Shown here: positions 1 to 5,554 of the stretch, piece by piece
Position numbering within the stretch: the first letter of the stretch is position 1
Layout: each line of letters opens with the position of its first letter
Source: CAZUVM01 sp964623885
Lineage (GTDB): Bacteria; Verrucomicrobiota; Verrucomicrobiia; Limisphaerales; UBA8199
NCBI GenBank assembly: GCA_964623885.1
Contig: CAZUVM010000140.1
Span: forward strand, 1-6,802
Length of the DNA stretch: 6,802 nt
Reading direction: 5' to 3'
Program-made: the position numbers and the translations under genes
Notes under the pieces: model-generated
Seen by the model: the letters and a program-made list of their open reading frames with translations, nothing else
What the model was told of the DNA's origin: nothing
The model's database searches: none

Positions 1-1008
1 ATACGTCGCAGCTCGTCCAAGCTGGTCGTCTTTTTGCGCAGCGTGCTTTTCCCTCGCCTCAATTTCGGCGAGCTTCCCGCGTAGCGCTCCCAACTCTCGC
101 TGCTGACTGACTCTTTCTTCGGCGCTCAACTCTCCCCGCAGCTCCATAGGAGGAAACATCGAATCCTTGTATAGCAGCGGCAAATGTCCGCTGGTCAGAT
201 ACATCTTCTCCTTCGCGATATGGGGAGTCTTCACGCGCACGTAACCCGCCTGGAACTCGGTTTCCTTGGCTAATTTTTCCAACTCCTCGCAAATCGCCGC
301 GCCTTTGGGCAACCACAGCGGCAAGCCGGGACCGGTTAATTCCGCATCTATGGTGAACAGGCCCATTTCCTGGCCAATTTTGCGGTGGTCGCGACGCTTG
401 GCTTCCTCGACCATTTTGAAATAGGCCTCAAGCTCGGTCTTGTTTTTAAAGGCGGTGCCGTAGATGCGCTGGAGTTGTGGATTACGCTCGTCCCCTTTGT
501 AATAAGCGCTGGCGACACTGGTCAGCTTGAACGCTCCGATATTGCCGGTGCGCATTACGTGCGGGCCGGCGCAGAGATCGACGAAATCGCCGTTCTTGTA
601 ATAGGAAATCGGTTCGCCTTCGGGAATATCCGCCAGGTTGCCGAGTTTGAATTTGCTCGGATGGGCGGGGCGCTCGGTCAATGCGCCAAGCCGGCCGCTC
701 TCGGAGTCCTTCATGGCCTGCTCACGGCTCACGACTTGTTTCTCGAAGGGATGGTTGGCTTTGATTTCCTTTTTCATCTCCGCCTCGATGGCGGGGAAAT
801 CCTCGGGCGTGATGCGATGCGCCAATTCGACGTCATAGTAAAACCCAGTTTCGACGGGCGGTCCGGCGGCGAATTGGGCGTCGGGCCACAGGCGCAGGAT
901 GGCGGTCGCCATAACATGCGCGCACGAATGCCTCAAGCGCTCCAGATCGGTCATGCGATGACGCTCGTCGAGAGATTTGCGTTCAGGTTGTTTGTCGTTG
1001 GATTCCAT
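1..1008 (-). CDS. thrS: Threonyl-tRNA synthetase, 5' part (gene continues past left edge)
   Basis: This class II synthetase charges tRNA-Thr in the cytoplasm; 336 residues are visible. The editing (N2) domain begins almost at once: HSCAH at residues 27-31, then GFYYDV (55-60), VDLCAGPH (143-150, the other editing-site Cys/His) and AYYKGDERNPQLQRIYGTAF (168-187). The catalytic core follows with RRDHRKIGQEMGLF (205-218), GPGLPLWLPKG (226-236) and SGHLPLLYKDSMFPPM (273-288). Two things are unusual. The roughly 60-residue N-terminal TGS domain of E. coli-type ThrRS is absent, replaced by about 26 charged residues. After MFPPM, where the motif 2 region (KPMNCP) would be expected within about 10-15 residues, there is instead a charged, Ala/Glu/Arg-rich helical stretch (289-336) that reaches the window edge. 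ATG at 1008 is the most upstream start; Met19 (ATG at 954) would still keep the editing domain. The only Shine-Dalgarno candidate (GAGG, 12 nt upstream) lies inside a terminator stem. The family call is very secure; the exact start is less so. Confidence 0.96.
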   Translation of the reverse strand, partial: MESNDKQPERKSLDERHRMTDLERLRHSCAHVMATAILRLWPDAQFAAGPPVETGFYYDVELAHRITPEDFPAIEAEMKKEIKANHPFEKQVVSREQAMKDSESGRLGALTERPAHPSKFKLGNLADIPEGEPISYYKNGDFVDLCAGPHVMRTGNIGAFKLTSVASAYYKGDERNPQLQRIYGTAFKNKTELEAYFKMVEEAKRRDHRKIGQEMGLFTIDAELTGPGLPLWLPKGAAICEELEKLAKETEFQAGYVRVKTPHIAKEKMYLTSGHLPLLYKDSMFPPMELRGELSAEERVSQQRELGALRGKLAEIEAREKHAAQKDDQLGRAATY

Positions 1009-1014
1009 AAAATG

Positions 1015-1042
1015 AAAAAGCCTCGATGAGAAAAATCGAGGC
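1015..1042 (-). terminator. Intrinsic-terminator-like hairpin immediately upstream of thrS
   Basis: Read on the minus strand, an 8-bp perfect stem GCCTCGAT/ATCGAGGC (1020-1042) with a 7-nt loop is followed directly by a run of five T (1019-1015). The thrS ATG lies only 11 nt beyond the hairpin. The 3' arm contains GAGG, the only purine-rich Shine-Dalgarno candidate for thrS, so the same stem could block translation as well as end transcription. It may be the terminator of the upstream spermidine-synthase-like gene. However, any thrS promoter upstream must be read through it, so an attenuator role is the more interesting reading. The structure is seen directly; the function is inferred. Confidence 0.75.
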
Positions 1043-1045
1043 GGG

Positions 1046-1071
1046 GCGTTCATCCGTTGCGGGATGAACGC
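1046..1071 (-). promoter_or_regulatory. Perfect 10-bp hairpin in the thrS leader, just upstream of the terminator
   Basis: A perfect inverted repeat, GCGTTCATCC/GGATGAACGC with a 6-nt loop, sits 3 bp upstream (minus-strand sense) of the terminator hairpin. It has no T tract of its own, so it is not a terminator by itself. Two stacked strong stems directly before a tRNA synthetase gene fit a regulatory leader, for example a protein- or tRNA-binding operator or part of an attenuator. I see no T-box consensus and no Thr-rich leader peptide. The rest of the 223-bp gap (1072-1231) holds no recognisable gene or clear promoter. Confidence 0.5.
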
Positions 1072-1210
1072 TAAATCGTCGTCGTTGTGCCCCGGCTAAT
1101 TGCCACGTCCGGAACCTATGGAACAATGGGTCATTTGGCAAATCCAAACTGAGTCCTACTGGCCACACAACATTGAAGAGAGCCGTTTTGTGCTTTTTTA
1201 CGCCTTTTTG

Positions 1211-1238
1211 TGGCCAATCACATTGTGGCAATCACATT
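1211..1238. repeat. Short direct duplication at the stop codon of the spermidine-synthase-like gene
   Basis: TGGCCAATCACATT (1211-1224) and TGGCAATCACATT (1226-1238) are near-identical and adjacent, differing by one C. The second copy contains the TGA stop of the minus-strand gene. It looks like a small tandem duplication with no evident function. Confidence 0.5.
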
Positions 1239-2854
1239 TCTTTAGCGCGCATGGCCAGCCGCCGGCGGGTTTCTTCGCGGTTGGCGGCGTCGTAGTACTC
1301 GACCGGATTATAATCATCGGTCAGCACACGGCCACTTTCCGGTGCGGTGGTTACGAGATTGCCAAAGGCGCTCTGGGTATCCAACCGGGCCTCTTCGTGC
1401 ACTGCTGAGACGTCCGGTCGGTGAACGAACTCAGGTTCCGGGTGATCGGTCGCGGCAAAGAAGATGCCGCCATTGCCGCACGTATGGATCCGAACACCGG
1501 CAAAAACTGCTTTCAAAGTCTTATCGAGCGACGCGGTAAAGAAATCGTGGCCCGGTGCGAGATTGCCGAAGGTATTGATAACCAGTACGCCCCCCGGACG
1601 CAGCACTTTGCGAATCGAGGTAAAAGCTTCGCGAGTCAGCAGGTGCGATGGCGACGAGTCACCGAGAAACGCGTCGAGCACCACAGCATCATATTTCTTC
1701 CGACAGCGATTTAGATAGTGCCGCCCGTCATCAATCGTAATGTGGAGACGTTCCGGTTGGAGATTGAAGAACTTTTTTGCGACCGGCACAATAGCCGGGT
1801 TGATTTCGACCACATCCACCTGCGCGCCCTGCCGCGCAAAATCCATCGGCACGATCCCAACGCCCAGTCCAATGCAAAGCACATCCTGAATGTTGGTCGC
1901 GTAAGCTCGGGCCAGGCCGGCCAGCAAATAAGTGAACGACGATTCGCTTTGTTTGGCCTCGGGGTCATAAGTGTTTTGGACCAGGTTATCGTTCAGATAA
2001 TAACGGCACGTGCCATCGCGCCGCTCAATGACCTGGATCTGGCCGAAATGGGAGTTGCCCCGAAACAATTCCGTCACATACGAGTAGTGATGACTATGTT
2101 CGCGGTAAGCGCCGGCTCCGATGGCCGCACCGGCCAGCACGGTTACGAGCACCGGCGCGATGGGCTTGCGATGGAAAAATGCGAAGTAGCCGGCGCAGGC
2201 CAGCAGCAAAGCGCCTGCGGTTGCAGCCATAGTGAAGGAATTCGGAAGGAGCGGTATCATTACGTAGCTGATGCACATTGTGCCGGCCACGCTCCCGAGA
2301 GTGCTAATCGATGTCAGCCGGCCCACATTGCCACCCACGCCAGAGACCGAAGTCGTTATAACCCGGACCAGAAACGGGCCTGTCATCGCCAGCAATGCGA
2401 GCGGAAGGAAAAACAGGATCATCGAGGCGAGGAGCGAGCCGACTGCGAGGTTGAAATCCAGGCACCAGTAAGCCACCGGTGCGCAGATCAATACTGTGAG
2501 CCCAAGGTAAGTTGCCGCCGCAAGGATTGCCCAATAAAGCCATGCCGGCCGCTGTGCGCGGTCAGCCAGCTTGCCCCCGGCATAATAGCCGGCTGCCAGC
2601 GCCACGAGAGTGACGGCTATTTGTGCCGTCCACACAAAGTGCGACAGGCCAACATACGGTGAAAGCATCTTGGCGCCGAGAATCTCAACCACCATGATGG
2701 CCGCACCGGTTATCGCGGCTGTGAGATACAAATAACGGCGTAGGGCCGGCGAAGGGACAGAAGTAGATGTCTGGACCGAGGTCGTCGTCGCTGAAGGAGA
2801 TGCTTTGGTCGGCGTGGCAGTTTTTTGCTTCACGCGCCCATTCTCAATTCTCAA
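1232..2854 (-). CDS. Membrane-fused spermidine-synthase-like protein (7-TM + SAM-binding fold)
   Basis: The 540-residue protein has a Thr/Ser-rich N-terminal tail (11-36), about seven hydrophobic helices (roughly 41-60, 72-92, 104-126, 136-157, 185-203, 207-227, 232-249) and a C-terminal Rossmann domain of the spermidine synthase type. The nucleotide-binding signs are clear: CIGLGVGI (327-334), acidic VVEINP (348-353), IDDGRHYL (374-381), YDAVVLDAF (388-396) and LTDDYNPVEY (511-520). Databases usually name such fusions 'fused MFS/spermidine synthase'. Canonical aminopropyltransferase signatures are altered: the catalytic DSTDP region reads LDAFLGDSSP (393-402) and the YHE loop is replaced by ESSFTYLL (304-311). 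True spermidine synthesis is therefore doubtful, and the substrate is unknown. No ATG exists before residue 54 inside TM1, so the start is either TTG at 2854 (the first possible, after an in-frame stop at 2858-2860) or GTG at 2833. I keep the longer form but GTG is quite possible. The gene lies 28 nt after the small membrane-protein gene and is probably co-transcribed with it. Confidence 0.88.
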   Translation of the reverse strand: MRIENGRVKQKTATPTKASPSATTTSVQTSTSVPSPALRRYLYLTAAITGAAIMVVEILGAKMLSPYVGLSHFVWTAQIAVTLVALAAGYYAGGKLADRAQRPAWLYWAILAAATYLGLTVLICAPVAYWCLDFNLAVGSLLASMILFFLPLALLAMTGPFLVRVITTSVSGVGGNVGRLTSISTLGSVAGTMCISYVMIPLLPNSFTMAATAGALLLACAGYFAFFHRKPIAPVLVTVLAGAAIGAGAYREHSHHYSYVTELFRGNSHFGQIQVIERRDGTCRYYLNDNLVQNTYDPEAKQSESSFTYLLAGLARAYATNIQDVLCIGLGVGIVPMDFARQGAQVDVVEINPAIVPVAKKFFNLQPERLHITIDDGRHYLNRCRKKYDAVVLDAFLGDSSPSHLLTREAFTSIRKVLRPGGVLVINTFGNLAPGHDFFTASLDKTLKAVFAGVRIHTCGNGGIFFAATDHPEPEFVHRPDVSAVHEEARLDTQSAFGNLVTTAPESGRVLTDDYNPVEYYDAANREETRRRLAMRAKEM

Positions 2855-2875
2855 TCTTCAATTTTCAATCGGCAA
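2841..2875. repeat. Five degenerate heptamers in tandem (TTCTCAA type)
   Basis: On the plus strand the units are TTCTCAA, TTCTCAA, TCTTCAA, TTTTCAA and TCGGCAA, in perfect 7-bp phase and all ending in CAA. On the minus strand each unit begins with TTG. The array fills most of the gap between the 51-aa gene and the spermidine-synthase-like gene and overlaps the putative TTG start at 2854. Because 7 is not a multiple of 3, a change in copy number would alter the frame or the leader spacing. Confidence 0.8.
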
Positions 2876-2882
2876 TTTCCGG

Positions 2883-3038
2883 TCAGAAGTTGATTCTTAC
2901 CAGATCAAGGCTCTCAACCAGGATGGCCAAAAGCACCAAGCCGCAGGCGATGACTGCTGCTCCGACAAAAATCTTATACGCGCATTCCGTGCGCTGCTCA
3001 ATCCGCTGGATTTCAGTGGCTGGCATTCTTGTTTGCAT
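2883..3038 (-). CDS. Small single-pass membrane protein (51 aa), family unknown
   Basis: The protein begins MQTRMPATEIQRIEQRTE and has one hydrophobic segment (about residues 23-41, IFVGAAVIACGLVLLAILV), then a short tail LDLVRINF before TGA. The charged N-terminus with a central helix fits a single-pass inner-membrane protein. I recognise no family. Evidence that it is real: ATG at 3038 lies 8 nt after the TAG of the secretin-like gene; that TAG plus the next G forms TAGG, 7 nt before the ATG, the same spacing as at the two plus-strand genes; and the reading frame has a clean protein-like composition. Residue 5 is a second possible start. Its place between an envelope secretin-like protein and a polytopic membrane protein suggests an accessory membrane role in the same operon, but that is inference. 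Confidence 0.72.
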   Translation of the reverse strand: MQTRMPATEIQRIEQRTECAYKIFVGAAVIACGLVLLAILVESLDLVRINF

Positions 3039-3046
3039 TCTTCAGC

Positions 3047-4657
3047 CTAAAAGCCGGTGGGGGTAATCCCCGATATTCCGTTGCCGCTTCCCGTTCGGCT
3101 ATTGCCAGAGCTGCTGCCGGCGTTGGCGGTTGTGCTTTGTTGCTGAGTGGCCCGGATATACAGGGGATTGTTATCTCCGAGCAAGGAATTGCGGTCAGCA
3201 GTGGAATTGATGGCGATGTTCCGCTGGAACAAGTCCTGCAGGATTTGATTGATGTCTTTCGGTTCGGCGTTCTGCAATTCGTACATCCCTATTATTTCTT
3301 TGTGCCCTGCAGTGGAATCAAGCTGCTCGATTAATTGCGCGATTCGCAGCATCCAAGTGCTCGGCCCGCTCACCAGGACTGATGATGTCCGCGGATCCGG
3401 GACCGCAAAAACCTGGCTCTTCTTTTTGGCGCGTTCGCTAGTGCTGGTTTGAGTTTCGAGACTGTCGTCGCCGCGCATCATAGGCGGAGGCGGAGTGAAA
3501 CCAGCCAAGCGGAACTCAGCCTGGTTCTGGTTTGAATTGTTCTTGCTCTGGTCCGGGAAGAGTTCGCCTATTTGTTCAGCCAATTCCGTGGGATCGGCGT
3601 TTTGTAAGTGGAACACGCGCAATTCGGTGATATCGGCAACGGGTTTGTCGAGTTGCTCGACCAGACCGGCAATTGTCGTCATCAAACCCTCGGGCGAACA
3701 GACAATCAACGAATTGGACGTTTCGTCTGCGACAGCAGTAACTTTAGCCAAGGCGGCAGGGCCACTGGAACCGGAGCCGGAACTCGTGTTCGGCTCGACT
3801 TCCTGTGATCCGGGAGACCCAATTTCGCCCGGAGGAGCTCCCGGTCCCGGTCCGTTGAAGAGTTGAGCGCGAGGATTTGAATTCTGACTCGAACTTCGAG
3901 AGCTAAAGAGTTGCTGTAATGCCGTGGCCAATTGCTTGGCATCTGCATAATGGACTTGGAAAACTCTGAGAGAGGAAATGGTGGCGATCGAGTTGTCGAG
4001 AGCGGTGATAATCTTCAGCATCCGCCGGATGTCGCGCTTGCTTGCCACCAACAGAAGCGTGTTGGCGCTCTCGTTGACCGTCAGGGTTGCGGTGCTCGGC
4101 AGTAAAGGTCGCAGATTACTGACTAATTGGGTGGCATTGGCGTGCCGCACGGGAATGAGCTGCGTAACCCATTCGTCGGCTTTTTGCACAGCTTCGGGAT
4201 CGCTGCCGGTGACGATTTCCAAGTCGGACGTCCTCGCGCTTTCCAAAGAAACAATACTGAGGACACGTCCCTCACGGACGGCGGCAAAACCGTTTCGTTT
4301 CAGGGCGGTGTTGAGCAAAGCAAGCGCCTCATCCTTGGTGACGGGATCTTTGCTCCAAACATCCAGATCGCCGGCAACTGCAGTTTCCTCATTAATTACG
4401 AAACCGGCAGCTTCGCTCAAATAATCGAGGACGAGTCGAAGCGGCGCGGCGTGAAAGTTGAGCCGGAGGTTATTTGGCTTTTTATCAGGTGGGCTTTCGA
4501 GAACGTTTGCAGCGGGCTGGTGAGAATGTGTCCCGATACCTGCAACCTCGATCGCGCCCGGAATCGAGAATTGCAAATCTGCGACGGACTCGCTGCCCCA
4601 ACTGACTTTCGGCGCGAGGTTGAGAAGAATCCAGATCATACGCCATTTTGTATTCAT
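3047..4657 (-). CDS. Secretin N-domain protein without beta-barrel (GspD/PilQ-like periplasmic domains)
   Basis: The 536-residue protein resembles the periplasmic half of type II/IV secretins. A weak export signal occupies residues 1-20 (K4, R6, hydrophobic 7-15). An N0/STN-like domain follows (about 64-138), then N1-type repeats at about 166-221 (LIPVRHANATQLVSNL..., ending in IITALD), 230-337 (VFQVHYADAKQLATALQQLF..., ending in LVEQLD) and 347-447 (VFHLQNADPTELAEQIGELF..., ending in LIEQLD). Repeats two and three carry long Gly/Pro/Ser/Asn-rich inserts (about 252-300 and 370-412). A fourth repeat starts at 456 (GMYELQNAEPKDINQILQDLF) but lacks its second half and runs into a Ser/Gly/Asn tail. 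The outer-membrane secretin barrel is absent, and no continuation appears in any frame downstream. It may be a scaffold or partner of a secretion or pilus machine rather than a pore. ATG at 4657 is chosen because an in-frame stop lies nine codons upstream (4682-4684). The family call is secure; the function is open. Confidence 0.88.
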   Translation of the reverse strand: MNTKWRMIWILLNLAPKVSWGSESVADLQFSIPGAIEVAGIGTHSHQPAANVLESPPDKKPNNLRLNFHAAPLRLVLDYLSEAAGFVINEETAVAGDLDVWSKDPVTKDEALALLNTALKRNGFAAVREGRVLSIVSLESARTSDLEIVTGSDPEAVQKADEWVTQLIPVRHANATQLVSNLRPLLPSTATLTVNESANTLLLVASKRDIRRMLKIITALDNSIATISSLRVFQVHYADAKQLATALQQLFSSRSSSQNSNPRAQLFNGPGPGAPPGEIGSPGSQEVEPNTSSGSGSSGPAALAKVTAVADETSNSLIVCSPEGLMTTIAGLVEQLDKPVADITELRVFHLQNADPTELAEQIGELFPDQSKNNSNQNQAEFRLAGFTPPPPMMRGDDSLETQTSTSERAKKKSQVFAVPDPRTSSVLVSGPSTWMLRIAQLIEQLDSTAGHKEIIGMYELQNAEPKDINQILQDLFQRNIAINSTADRNSLLGDNNPLYIRATQQQSTTANAGSSSGNSRTGSGNGISGITPTGF

Positions 4658-4886
4658 GGCGCCAGCTTGCTTCAGACGACCTTAAGACATCGTGAAGCAT
4701 CGCGTCACCGGACACTAAACGAAGCAACCGTCATCGAAGGCACTCGGCGCGACAAAGTCGTTTTGGCTCTTAATGCAGGGTTCAGCCCTTCGTGTCTCTT
4801 AATGAGTTCTTAAGGTTTTTTCTGCGAACGTAGGGAATTGCATTGATTCTGATGATGTTTGGCGTCATCTAACCTTAGGCAACAAC
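4658..4886. promoter_or_regulatory. Divergent intergenic region between secretin-like operon and two-component genes
   Basis: These 229 bp must hold the promoters for both directions. They contain CTTAA-type motifs at 4681 (CTTAAG), 4769, 4798 and 4809, with the 8-mer TCTTAATG exact at 4768-4775 and 4797-4804. A stem, GATGATG/CGTCATC with a 5-nt loop and one G-T pair, lies at 4851-4869, just before the regulator gene. A weak plus-strand sigma70 candidate is TTGATT (4843-4848) with TCTAAC (4868-4873), 19 bp apart, which would give an almost leaderless mRNA. I see no good minus-strand promoter. Confidence 0.55.
4797..4814 (+). promoter_or_regulatory. CTTAA direct repeats with 11-bp period, likely response-regulator operator
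   Basis: CTTAA occurs at 4798-4802 and 4809-4813, exactly one helical turn apart, about 75-90 bp upstream of the regulator start. OmpR/PhoB-family regulators normally bind paired direct repeats with this period. A further TCTTAATG copy lies 29 bp upstream at 4768-4775. Self-regulation by the adjacent regulator is the natural guess, but binding is not shown by sequence. Confidence 0.4.
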
Positions 4887-5546
4887 ATGCGCGTGCTCGT
4901 AGTTGAAGACGAACCCGACCTGCTGGCCAGTCTCTTGAAGGCAGTCCGCGAGGACGGCTATGCCGCCGACGGCGCGGCGGAGGGCGAAGAGGGACTGTAC
5001 AAAGCCGAGAATTACGATTACGACGCAATCTTGTTGGACGTAATGTTGCCGGGACTCGACGGGTGGGAAGTGCTCAGCCGTTTGCGCAGGCGCAAGAAGA
5101 CACCAGTGCTAATGCTGACGGCACGCGACGGTGTCCGCGATCGGATCCGCGGCCTGGACACTGGTGCCGACGACTACGTCATCAAACCATTTGATCTCGA
5201 TGAAGTTCTCGCGCGGTTGCGCGCTTTGATTCGGCGTTCTGCCAACCAGGCGCAATCGCGATTCGATATCGGCGAAGTATCGATTGACACAGCCAGCCGC
5301 ACGGTGACGCGTCGGGGCGAGCCCATCACGCTGACCGCGCGCGAGTATGCCCTGGTTGAATTCCTCGCGCTGCACCGCGGCAAGGTGGTTACCCGCACGA
5401 TGCTCTACGAGCATTTGTTTGATGAGAATGATTTCACGTTGTCCAACCTTCTGGATGTGCATGTGTCCAATGTCCGAAAGAAGCTCGGACACGAGTTTAT
5501 CACGACGCGCCGCGGGCATGGATACAGTATCGAGCAGAGGCGATAG
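4887..5546 (+). CDS. OmpR/PhoB-family DNA-binding response regulator
   Basis: The 219-residue protein has the standard size and order of the family. The receiver domain (1-116) shows VVEDEP (5-10, acidic pocket), the phosphoacceptor D51 in LLDVMLPGLDGW (49-60), MLTARD (76-81, switch T78) and YVIKPFD (97-103, K100). The winged-helix DNA-binding domain (about 125-217) shows LTAREYALVEFLALHRGKVV (149-168), VHVSNVRKKL (191-200) in the recognition helix and the wing TTRRGHGYSI (206-215). It is phosphorylated by a partner kinase, almost certainly the product of the next gene, and acts on promoters in the cytoplasm. ATG at 4887 is supported by TTAGG 7 nt upstream. Overall it resembles the CusR/QseB-like subgroup, but the signal cannot be assigned. 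Confidence 0.96.
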   Translation: MRVLVVEDEPDLLASLLKAVREDGYAADGAAEGEEGLYKAENYDYDAILLDVMLPGLDGWEVLSRLRRRKKTPVLMLTARDGVRDRIRGLDTGADDYVIKPFDLDEVLARLRALIRRSANQAQSRFDIGEVSIDTASRTVTRRGEPITLTAREYALVEFLALHRGKVVTRTMLYEHLFDENDFTLSNLLDVHVSNVRKKLGHEFITTRRGHGYSIEQRR

Positions 5547-5554
5547 GCCTGGCC

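Noticed and set aside
385..1029. Long plus-strand open frame (214 codons) opposite thrS
   Set aside because: It is exactly antisense to the clearly recognisable ThrRS editing domain; the protein is featureless and is explained by the codon bias of the opposite strand.
1096..1134. 12-residue ORF (MTHCSIGSGRGN) in the thrS leader as an attenuation peptide
   Set aside because: It contains only one Thr codon and no SD, so it does not look like a threonine-sensing leader peptide.
1160..1216. Inverted repeat TGGCCACA / TGTGGCCA with a 41-nt loop
   Set aside because: Only 8 bp with a long loop and no T run at the right place; likely chance, although it lies in the gap before thrS.
983..1231. 82-codon minus-strand frame across the thrS leader
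   Set aside because: It starts with TTG, crosses both hairpins, overlaps the thrS start in another frame and shows no motif or ribosome-binding site.
1009..1231. T-box riboswitch before thrS
   Set aside because: Neither the UGGNACCGCG antiterminator sequence nor a specifier-loop layout was found on the minus strand.
1718..2662. 314-codon plus-strand open frame opposite the spermidine-synthase-like gene
   Set aside because: The minus strand encodes an evident 7-TM/SAM-fold protein here. The plus-strand product is rich in His, Arg and Cys with no domain, typical of a shadow frame.
1232..2854. Calling the membrane half a complete MFS transporter
   Set aside because: Only about seven hydrophobic segments are visible, not twelve, so I describe it as a 7-TM domain and do not claim transport.
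2883..3060. A frameshift hiding a secretin barrel after the secretin-like gene
   Set aside because: No frame downstream shows barrel motifs. The next sequence is a separate short membrane-protein gene with its own start signal, and only about 190 bp separate the stop from the next large gene.
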